From Siderastrea siderea (taxonomy: Eukaryota > Cnidaria > Anthozoa > Scleractinia > Rhizangiidae): 64,000 bases of DNA. The position numbers and the translations under genes were made by a program. Shown piece by piece: positions 24,604 to 36,600 of this stretch. Each line of letters starts with the position of its first letter. Position 1 is the first letter of the stretch. Below the pieces are notes generated by a model that ran no database searches, was not told the DNA's origin, and worked only from the letters and a program-made list of their open reading frames with translations. The stretch is from the NCBI GenBank assembly GCA_964030785.1, contig OZ034975.1, forward strand, positions 1 to 64,000. Reading direction: 5' to 3'.

Positions 24604-27600
24604 TAACTATTGTCATTAGTATAGTCTGTTATCTGAGTTCTTATCTATTTTGTTTTTCATTCGGAGGTACTAGCAGCATTTGCTACTCTACAAATCCGAA
24701 TGTGTTAATAAAGTTTATGTATATGTATGTATGTAGAATGAGCACAGGCTTACCATCTATGATCTGCTATTTGTGGTGTATGTACTATGCATTTGTGAAG
24801 ATGTATCAGTTTATCAAACTAGCAGAACTAGGGATAAAGTTTTGCACTTTTAAAACTGATGAAAATGAAACAAAAACTCAGATAAACAAAGTGTGCTCTC
24901 ACGTTGTTCTCCTTTGTTTTTCTGTGTTAACTTTGGCAATCTGGGGCGTGCAAAAGTGGTATTTTTCACATGATGGTCCTACTCATTCAAAACATAGAAC
25001 AAAAGAACAAGTTCTTACTATTTTATACCTCTATAAACAGCTACGAAGAATCAAGAGTGGCTTTTCATAATCCAGGTATCACCAAAAAAGAATGAGCAAA
25101 AATGATTGTGTAATGAGCACATTCATATCATGTACATTTATTGCAGTCACAAAAAGAAACTGATGATGCCCACTGATAATGCCTCCAAAAGACAACTTGG
25201 AGTTAACACGCTTAAAACACTTGAGAAACTCGAAACATTTTCTAAACAAAAATTTTAATCAGTTGCTTTTGTAAACTTTTGTGCTTGCAATATTGAAATA
25301 AAATAAGGTTGTGCCTATCATACGTGTAATTACAGACAATCCTTTATTAAATAACCAACTTCTGTTAAGCAGTCGCTTGCTTATCTTTGACTGTCAAAGG
25401 TGATTCCATAACTAACATTAACCCTTTAAGCCACAATAGTGACCAGCATCTAATTTCTCCTTACAGTATTAGCACTTCATCAAACATACAGGTCATGAGA
25501 ATTAAGGAAATGATCACCAAAGATCAAATGTCTTGATTTCAAATAAAGTTTTCCAACTAGTAAGATGGAAAATATAAGGAGGATAGTAGGAAGAATATAG
25601 ATGTTAATATCAGGGCTTAAAGGGTTAACTTTGTAAGTAAGCCATAGCAAACTTATGAGTAAAGTGACTATAATTATTGTTTTTGCAGGGCTTTTATCAA
25701 GCTTGCCCAAGAGTTGCAATTATATGTCATTGTGAGGCCGGGACCATACATTTGTTCTGAGTGGGATTTTGGGGGATTGCCAAGGTAATAATATGACCAA
25801 CTTGACTTCAAGGAGGCTGTTGTTACAAACAACCTGTTGTTACTCACAACAACAACAATAATGAACAGTACTGTTGTCAATATTAGTAGACATTCACTGC
25901 AGACATTGTGAATATTTGAAAGTGTATGTCCTATGTTGAAAAAAATAAAATTTCTTTTGATTAGTGGAAATGCATCTTGGATGAAACAAAGGAAGTGAAG
26001 AAGCATTCACAAGTTGATTTACTCACAAAGGAAGTGAAGAAGCATTCACAAGTTGATTTACTCAGAAACAATAATTTTCAGTCCTCTCAAAAGGGGTGCA
26101 ACTCATGACCTTCCAGAAGCCAGCTGGATGCTCCACTACTGAGGGGTACTAAGGGGTACTGAGGGGGATACTCATGGGAGTCCCCTGTAGCTCATCCTTA
26201 CAGTATAGCATTATGAACTATAAGTTACTATAAATACCTGTAAGTTTTGCATTGTTCAGAGATTGCAAAAGGTGTACATGTATGCTAATCCAAGTTTGTT
26301 TTTTCTTCTGTTGAAAGCTGGTTGTTACATGATCCTCACATGGAGCCAAGATCAATGTATCCTCCATTTATTGAGGCTACTGAACAGTTTTTCAAAAAGC
26401 TTTTGCCAATCTTTGTTCCATTACAGGTATTTAGCAACTGAATCCTTTGTTTAATTAAAATTATTGTCATTTTTCTCCCAATGTAGTTGCTCAACACCCA
26501 CTCTCTGAAAGGTGCAATCTGTGGCCATAAAATAGGCATTTTGAGAATTATCTCTTTAAGAGACAGTCCTCTCATCTAATGAACGCCTCAACTTTCTCTA
26601 TTACGGGTCCCTGAGTCAGACGAGCTAATTCATTCAAACCTTCCTGAACCTGATATCACTGATTGTAATGTTGAAGCCAATGAAATACAACAGAAAAGAG
26701 TATGATCGCAACAATTATATCCACGTAATTGTGAAGTTTTTCACAAACAGCAGTCAAATTATAGTAGTTCACTTAGCTTAATTTTTCACAATCATTAAGA
26801 CTAAGTCCACCAGAGGACCAGGCAGGGGTGACACATGCTATCTCTCCGATTTGGATGAAACTTGGCCAGATTAAAGGACTTACCCAAAAACTCTTAAAGA
26901 CAAAGTGTGTCGGCTTTGCGACTTTTCCCTTGGGAGTTAGACCACCCCCCCTGGTTTTTGGCCCCAAATCCCAAAAATTCCAGCAAAAAAAGCATCAAAA
27001 TTAAACATCGCTCCTCGTTACAGAATACAATGAATTTTATTTGTGTTCAACATAATTAAAGACTGGACCTGTGTTAGCTTACGTCCGCAGTTTCAAGTGA
27101 TTTGGAGTGACAGGTGCCAATCAAAAGCTTTCAATGCTTACCCATGTCACGAAAGATTTAGCAACGAGGTAAAATACCTAAACTTCTGATCTAAATATCG
27201 CCAAAGTGCAACCTTCTTTTTCAAAACGATTTTTATCACAGTTCAGAACCGTCCTTGACCTGATAAAATCGTAAATAAAATTTTTAGCATCTGTTCCGTT
27301 TTTGCGACAAAAGCCGTTTGAGCAGTGTGACTAGAGGCCGCTTCCAACAAAGAGAGAAGGGGCAAATCTAAGAAAGTAAACAATAACAGAGTCAGTTTAC
27401 GAACGTGATTTCTCAGTTAATGAGATAGAAAATATCCGTAAATACTAGTTATAGTAGTTAAAACTCGCTGGAGGCAATATTCATTGCAATACACCTCAAA
27501 GTACCCGGGAAAGTAACAGTAATAACACCGAATATTACTCTTACAGTCTGAATATAGGAATGAACAGTCATGTTATTTGAATTCTAAAGCATCAAGGTGT

Positions 27601-30600
27601 TACATACGAATTTCCCTGGCCACTGTCTTGTTGTTTAGATCGCTCTTGATACCCTGCTGAACTAGCACAGCTCGCGTACTCGACCTTTCAGTTAGTTCTT
27701 GTCAACACTTACATCACACGCTGTATATAAACACATCAATCGTAAGTCATATTCATCCCTGGCATTATTGTTTTTCCTTATACATAGACTCCTGGGCTCA
27801 CATTTGGGATTATCCATTCCATTCTGGTTCAATCAAGCGTTAAATTTTTGATTTACCTGCATAGGAAAGCAAGTACTGACACTGAAGATATCGAGACTGT
27901 CGAAACTGAATGCGTGGGAACATGAGCTCAGGACCAGGTCAGCGGCAGATACAATTACTAAAGGCTGTTATCGTTTGTAACAAATCGCAAGTTGAAAAAC
28001 GTCAAAAAATATTTAAGTTTAGTGAAAACTATGTTTTACTGTCCATTTAACATGGAGCTTTGTCTTCCAGTTTAGTGCAAAGAGAATTCATTACATAAAT
28101 TACGTACATGTACCGGTTATGCGTGACACTTGACCTAGTTACATGATGATGTAAAATCACAATGAAACTTGCAGTATTGCGTTACAGATAGAGTCCTGAA
28201 CTGACGCATTGGCTTATCCATTCGATTTGGGGTCTCACAAACGTTAAATTATTGATTTAGCTACATCAGCATGCAAGCAAACTCCACAGATTTTCGAAAA
28301 CTGCGAGCCTGTTTGCAAATACGTAACTGAACTTTGGTCAGCGGTAGTTACACTGAATTGCTGGAAACAAATAAATCAGAGGTAACAATCGACTGTACTA
28401 GAAACAGAAAAAATCAATTTGTTAAAGAATAATGATAAAAGTCATGAAATGAATAATTCGCCTTTCGGTTCAATTTCATGTGATAAATGAATTCTAGGAA
28501 ATGAAATCTAGCTGTACAGCAAATACAGCAAAGAACAAGGCGAGAACGTGATTAGAGAATGTAACGTCTCAGGAGCACCCAACAAGAAAATTTTAGCAAA
28601 ATACTTGAAATATCATTTTCTGCTTTCTTAGACTTGTTTAAGGGCTTTTTAAAGGCATATTTGCGTCAGCTAATACAGATTGATCTGTTTGGCATTCTTA
28701 GCTGAAAAATTAGGCCGCAGAAACAGAATCCAATCCGCGCTGCTGAAAGCTCTCGGAAAATGCTAGCTGACCTTAGTTTACACCTTAGTTTGGCCTTCTC
28801 GTATTAGAAAGGGAATACATTTCCCAATATAATTGTCTTAAACAGATGGGGCATTTGAGACTTTTTTTGTCTCAAACAGAGTCACACCAGGTTTTCGGAT
28901 CTCTAGCAGCATCACTCCATATAAACTTCAGAAAAGTACAGCCTCCCCGGCCTTCTCGTATTAGAAAGGGAATACATTTCCCAATATAATTGTCTTAAAC
29001 AGATGGGGCATTTGAGACTTTTTTTTGTCTCAAACAGAGTCACACCAGGTTTTTGGATCTCTAGCAGCATCACTTCCATATAAACTTGCCCAGATATAAT
29101 TCTCCGATTGCACGCTGATAGTTGTGAAGGCCTGTTGTTATCTTTGGCAGAGTGTTGTCTTTGGTGGAGGGGTGGGGGATGGGAGGCTGTACTTTTCTGA
29201 AGTTTATATGGAGTGATGCTGCTAGAGATCCGAAAACCTGGTGTGACTCTGTTTGAGACAAAAAAAGTCTCAAATGCCCCATCTGGTTAAGACAATTATA
29301 TTGGTAAAATGTATTCCCTTTCTAATACGGGAAGGCCAAATCTAAACTTTGACACGTGGTACGCCCATATATTATTCAACTGTGGGAGTATTACCCCCTC
29401 TTATTCGACCAACGGTTCCTTTCGGGGAATATCTGTTCGGAAGGCCTAACCTCGCCTGAGATATTCGGATTTAACTGCAATGAAAGATAAAGATTTCTTT
29501 AGCGAAACATCACCTTAGACTTAAACAAGAACAGGACTTATTAGTCCCTACTGTTTTCGGAGGGACAAATATGTCGTTTAGAGAGCAAACTAAGGTCAGC
29601 TAGCATTTATGGAGAGCTTTCAGCAGCTCGGAAACTCGGCGGATGGGATTCTGTTTCTGCGGCCTAATTTTTCAGCTAAGAATGCCAAACAGATCAATCT
29701 GTATTAGCTGACGCAAATATGCCTTTAAAAAGCCCTTAAACAAGTCTAAGAAAGCAGAAAATGATATTTCAAGTATTTTGCTAAAATTTTCTTGTTGGGT
29801 GCTCCTGAGACGTTACGTTCTCTAATCACGTTCTCGCCCTGTTCTTTGCTGTATTTGCTGTACAGCTAGATTTCATTTCCTAGAATTCATTTATCACACG
29901 AAACTGAACCGAAAGGCGAATTATTCATTTCATGACTTTTATCATTATTCTTTAACAAATTGATTTTTTCTGTTTCTAGTACAGTCGATTGTTACCTCTG
30001 ATTTATTTGTTTCCAGCAATTCAGTGTAACTACCGCTGACCAAAGTTCAGTTACGTATTTGCAAACAGGCTTGCAGTTTTCGAAAATCTGGAGTTTGCTT
30101 GCATGCTGATGTAGCTAAATCAATAATTTAACGTTTGTGAGACCCCAAATCGAATGGATAAGCCAATGCGTCAGTTCAGGACTCTATCTGTAACGCAATA
30201 CTGCAAGTTTCAGTGTGATTTCACATCATCATGTAACTAGGTCAAGTGTCACGTATAACCGGTACATGTACGTAATTTATGTAATGAATTATCTTTGCAC
30301 TAAACTGGAAGACAAAGCTCCATGTTAAATGGACAGTAAAACATAGTTTTCACTAAACTTGAATATTTTTTGACGTTTTTCAACTTGCGATTTGTTACAA
30401 ACGATAACAGCCTTTAGTAATTGTATCTGCCGCTGACCTGGTCCTGGGCTCATGTTCCCACGCATTCAGTTTCGACAGTCTTGATATCTTCAGTGTATAC
30501 TTGCTTTCCTATGCAGGTAAATCAAAAATTTAACGCTTGATTGAACCAAAATGGAATGGATAATCCCAAATGTGAGCCCAGGAGTCTATATATCAGGAAA

Positions 30601-33600
30601 AACAATAATGCCAGGGATGAATATGACTTACGATTGATGTGTTTATATACAGCGTGTGATGTAAGTGTTGACAAGAACTAACTGAAAGGTCGAGTACGCG
30701 AGCTGTGCTAGTTCAGCAGGGTATCAAGAGCGATCTAAACAACAAGACAGCGGCCAGGGAAATTCGTATGTAACACCTCGATGCTTTAGAATTCAAATAA
30801 CATGACTGTTCTTTCCTATATTCAGACTGTAAGAGTAAAATTTGGCGTTATTACTGTTACTTTCCCGGGTACTTTGAGGTGCATTGCAATGAATATTGCC
30901 TCCAGCGAGTTTTAACTACTATAACTAGTATTTACGGATATTTTCTATCTCATTAACTGAGAAATTACGTTCGTAAACTGACTCTGTTATTGTTTACTTT
31001 CTTAGATTTGCCCCTTCTCTCTTTGTTGGAAGCGGCCTCTAGTCACACTGCTCAAACGGCTTTTGTCGCAAAAACGTAACAGATGCCAAAAATTTTATTT
31101 ACGATTTTATCAGGTCAAGGACGGTTCTGAACTGTGATAAAAATCGTTTTGAAAAAGAAGGTTGCACTTTGGCGATATTTAGATCAGAAGTTTAGGTATT
31201 TTACCTCGTTGCTAAATCTTTCGTGACATGGGTAAGCATTGAAAGCTTTTGATTGGCACCTGTCACTCCAAATCACTTGAAACTGCGGATGCAAGCTAAC
31301 ACAGGTCCAGTCTTTAATTATGTTGAACACAAATAAAATTCATTGTATTCTGTAACGAGGAGCGATGTTTAATTTTGATGCTTATTTTGCTGGAATTTTT
31401 GGGATTTGGGGCCAAAAACCAGGGGGGGTGGTCTAACTCCCAAGGGAAAAGTCGCAAAGCCGACACACTTTGTCTTTAAGAGTTTTTGGATAAGCCCTTT
31501 AATCTGGCCAAGTTTCATCCAAATCGGAGAGATAGCATGTGTCACCCCTGCCTGGTCCTCTGGTGGACTCAGTCTTAACAGTTTATTATTGCCCTCATTC
31601 AGTACTCCAAAGGAGGTCCAATCATAGCATTTCAAATAGAGAATGAGTATGGAAGTTACTACAGTGATGATGTGAAGTATATGGAACACCTCAAATCGGT
31701 TAGTAATTTTCTGTTTACTTATAACCTGTCCAGATATTGGCTTGTGGTTACTGACCATTTTAAAATTATATGAGGTGACAGGTCTCCAGGATTCCCAATT
31801 GTTTAGACTATTTCTGGATAAAAGCCTGGCTGATGGTATATGTAAAAAAAATACTAAGCCATTGAATTTGTGCCTTTACAGTGTCCTTGATTGGGCAATT
31901 CCAGAAAATATCCATACCATACCACGGACGGCTTCCATATTTTAACTCCCCCCTGCCTTCGGAATTTCCAAAATGCATTGTCCCCCCATGCCCTTGGATT
32001 TCCATAATCGTAAACCCCCCTCCCCTTTGGATTTTCCATTTTTCTGTCAAACCCTTTGGAGTTACCTGCAGGGTTCGCTAATATGCCCAATCTGGCCTAT
32101 TTTATGGAAAATTATTTCAAATGACTCTACTTCTGTTCAGTACAGCTGGTTATAGAGGGAGTCATTACGACTCCGGAAATTCTGGAATGAAAATTTAAAA
32201 AAAATTAAAGTTTTCTCCTTACCACTTTTCAACAGATGCAACCTACATTAACTTTACATTGCCCCAAACTGGTACAGAACATTAAAATAAGAATATCGTG
32301 TGATGTACGTGTGTACACTTGGAGGATATTACGATCGAGTGTATTTTCGTTTGGACCGCCATCTTGAATTTGAGACATCGGGATCAGGAAATATTGAAGG
32401 CCTACAAAAATTCGAAAAATCTTTTGGATGTATTTATACAGAAACTGCCTTCAAAGATATACAAAATGTGTAGCATTTCTGGAATTAAACGGCTTCAAAA
32501 AAAGCTGTCAAGTCTCATAATGGGCCATTTCCAGGAGTATAATTTATATAATAACATAATATGCTATTATCACAGTATATACACCGCACATTTTAGCCAT
32601 TAATGCAGTGTGTATTACTAAATATAATAACATAATAGCTATATGTACTGTGCACTTTTAAGCCATTAACGTAGTGTGTATTAATCATTATTTATTACAT
32701 TATACAGACTGTTAGAATGCCATTAGTTATTGGCCTAAAATGTTACAGTATCAATAGATGCAGATTTGAATTAAGCCGGTAGTTATTGGCCTAAAATGTT
32801 ACAGTATTAATAAAAGCAGATCTGAGTTAAGCTGGTAGTTACTGGCATAAAATGTTACAGTGTTAAAAGAAGCAGGTCCGAATGAAGCTGTTAGTTATTG
32901 GCCTAAGATGTTGCAGTATCAATAGAAGCAGATCCGAATTAAGCAAGCCCTAGAATTTCAAATCCCATGGAAAACAATTTTTCGGTTCTGTGCCCGGAGA
33001 TCATGTGAACCCATCTGTAACCATTTTTTGGTTCTGTGAATTTTCACTGGAACCCATTTTTAATATTGTTGGTTTTAATAAACATGTTGTTCAACTAAAT
33101 ATAAATACTTGAAAAATAGAACTTCAGTGTATACTTTGATTAGCTTTTATTTAGCTCTTATTTTACAAGCTGTCTAATATATAAAAGGTCAGATGGATCA
33201 AAAAGGCAATGTCAGAAATAGAAAAGAAAATTGCCATTGAAAACAGAAAAGGAAATGGACAAATGCTTGAAAAAGTCGTAATTAAATCGAGCTAAGAAGC
33301 ATATGTTCGGTACAGATCTTGCATTTCAGCAAAGAAATTTGGCCTTAGAAATCAGTTTCCACAGCGAAGTCATCACTAAAGGATCACCTCCTAAACGTTT
33401 TCAAGCTTACGGAGTTGTATTTTTTCTTCTTGCGCGCACTGGAACAGGAAGCCATGATGGTCTGATCCGCTGTTGATTGTCAAAAAGATGGCGGAAGAAA
33501 CACGTGTCACCAGTACCACACAATGCACTTTGGGAACGATACAAGATGGCAGACAAGAGTTCGCTTAACAATCTTTCAGTTTGCATATAAGCAGAGTCAG

Positions 33601-36600
33601 AACAAAAGAATTGCTCTACCAGTTAAGAAACAGAGTGGAAAAAAAAACTCATGAAGTGAATTATTTTGACTTGTAAGGCTGAATATGTCAATGGGAAACT
33701 ATTTTATCGGTTCCGTTATTTTAAGAACACAGTAACGACACGGTACTGGAAAGGATCGTTACTGTGAAATCCTATGGCTTGATTAAGCCAGTAGTTATTG
33801 GCCTAAAATGCTGCAGTATCAGTGTAAGCAGATCTGAATTAAGCCATTAGTTACTGGCCTAAAATATTACAGTATAAATAGAGGCGGTCTGAATTAAGCT
33901 GATAGTTACTGGTCTACATAAAATGTTACAGTATTGATAGAAACAGGTCCGAATTAAGCCGATAGTTATTGGCCTAAAATGTTGCAGTATTAATGTAAGC
34001 AGATCTGAATTAAGCCGGTAGTTACTGGCCTAAAATGTTGCAGTATAAATAGAAGCAGGTCTGAAATTAAGCTGATACTTACTGGCCTAAAAATTAATGT
34101 TACAGTATTAATGTAAGCAGATCTGAATTAAGCCGTTAGTTACTGGCCTGAAATGTTACAGTATAAATAGAGGCGGTCCAAATTAAGCCAGTAGTAACTG
34201 GCTTAAAATGTTACAGTATTAATGTAAGCAGATCTGAATTAAGCTGGTAGTTACTGGCCTAAAATGTTACAGTATAAATAGAGGAGGTCCGAATTAAGCC
34301 AGTAGTTACTGGCCTAAAATGTTACAGTATAAAGAGAGGCGGTCCGAACTAAGCCAGTAGTTACTGGCCTCAAATGTTACAGTATTAATGTAAGCAGATC
34401 TGAATTAAGCTGGCAGTTACTGGCCTAAAATGTTACAGTATAAATAGAGGCGGTCCGAAATTAAGCCAGTAGTTACTAGCCTAAAATGTTACAGTATTAA
34501 TGTAAGCAGATGTGAATTAAGCTGGTAGTTACTGGCCTAAAATGTTACAGTATAAATAGAAGCAGGTCTGAGTTAAGCCGGTTGTTACTGGCCTAAAATG
34601 TTGCAGTATCAATAGAAGCAGGTCCCAATTAAGCCGGTAGTTACTGGCCTAAAATGTTACATCATTCCAAGTTAAGCAGTTAGTTGACGGCCTTTGTGTC
34701 ATAGTATCAAGGATTGTCAAATTGAGCCATTGGTTAATGGCCTCAAATATTATAGGACAGACATGAGAGATACTGCCATAAATTATGAATATGAATGTTC
34801 AATTGTCCTTAATTATGCAGTGTGTAAGTCCCAAATTTGGCCGCTGGTCTTTGCCTAAAATGTCACTGTACGTATATCACAGAGTACAAATTAAGCTGTC
34901 AGTCACTGGACCAAAATTGTTCAATATTAAAGTTATTTTTAGCCAGATTGACAGAAGTTGTTTACAAGTTCAGAGCAAAAGAAATCAAATTGACCTCAAT
35001 GTTTTTCTTTTTTAATTTTGGAAGTTACGCAAAAGTGGATTCTAATTTGAGGATATATGATGAAAGGACTTTCCTCCATGTTGACTTTTTTTTACCAATA
35101 ACAACTCTTCTCGGTAACTTATGGCAACACACTTGAAAGCCGGAATAGACAGCAGAAGAGAACGTCCGCAACTCCAGGTGTACCACTAAATACAACAACA
35201 ACAACAACAACAACACAGACAGGCTTTGATGCGCATAATTTAAATCTTGAGAAGTCACGCAAAGGCCAACAGAATTTAAGTTAAACAATGCTAATAAGTT
35301 ACCGAGCTGACCCAGGAAATAGTAAACCAGCTTTCCACAGTGATTCATTGAAAGAAGTCCGTACTGTAGGTAACGCATTCAGCAGAGTACCAGTCGATTC
35401 TGTGGTTTGTTTTTAAATGGTGCTCAGCAATGTGATTGTTGATATCACCATTTCTAGTCGCTCATTTGTGATCCATCAGTCGGACGTTCAAATTCCTGCT
35501 GGTCTCACCAATATAAGTGGCCTGGCAGTCACAGCATTTGATCTTATTGCTCCCTGTCTGTCGCCGCTTGGCTCGTCTTTGTCAGAAACCACAGAACCGA
35601 CTGGGACTCTGCTGAATGCGTTACCTACAGTGTGGACTACTATCAATGAATCACTCTGGAAAGCTGGTTTACTAACTTAGAACAAACACCACTGAACCGT
35701 TGCCAACAGCTACCTGCACCTTACAAATGACTGATTGCCGAAAATAACAAGACAGACAAACAATAGACAAACCGACTTATTTGACTAAATATGATAGACC
35801 AACGGACATTTGACTAACAAAAGACGGATCGAAACGCACCAATCACGTTTAACAGTCTTCACAGCCAATGACATCACAGCTTAACTGACCGATGACCAAT
35901 GACATCACGAGATCGTCGACCAATCAGGACAATGACAATTCACAGTTCACTTGACTCTGATGATGACTTCCGCTCAGGTTGTCGAAACGTCAGTCAATGT
36001 CACCTTAAACAGTCCTTCTCAGGACTACACTCACCCGGACGATCACAATTTACCGAATTATGATGTGACTCCTGGGTCCAAACCATTTACAGTTGTAGCA
36101 TTTTAGGCCGGTAACTAACCGCTTACATCGGATTTTCATCAACGGTACTGTAACATTTTAGGCCAGTAACTACCAGCTTAATTCGGACCTGCATCTATTT
36201 ATACTGCAACATTTTAGGCCGGTAACTAACGGGTTAATTCAGATAAGAAATTCATCAACATTAAGGCCTCTGGAGCTTGACGTACAAGCCGCGTTTTGTC
36301 AGTTTTCTTCTGCAAATGAACATGAACACGTGCCTGATCGATCAATGCTTGTCTTGTATCCTGCTTCCGCGGTAGTCAGTAGTGTCGTCACCTCGTGCTT
36401 TATTTGCGAACTGGTTTTAAAAGTCCGGAAAATTAGCTTTTTCAATGAATACGCTCTTGTCTGTCTCCAGTGGAAATCCCAGATCTAAACCCCCCCATGC
36501 CTTCAGAATTCCAATTGTAAGTACCGGTATCCCCCATGCCTTCGGATTTCCAGTTCAAAGACCCCCCCCCCCCTTGCCCTCGGAATTCCAAAAGGCCGTC

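Noticed and set aside
24549..25070. 173-codon open frame with poly-isoleucine start in intron 2
   Set aside because: The start is the (AAT)n microsatellite and the rest lies in an intron of a well-supported gene with no family resemblance.
26773..31627. Mirror-image frames starting [15 protein letters not shown] in both arms of element B
   Set aside because: Identical because the arms are inverted copies. Nothing else suggests coding and no family is recognised.
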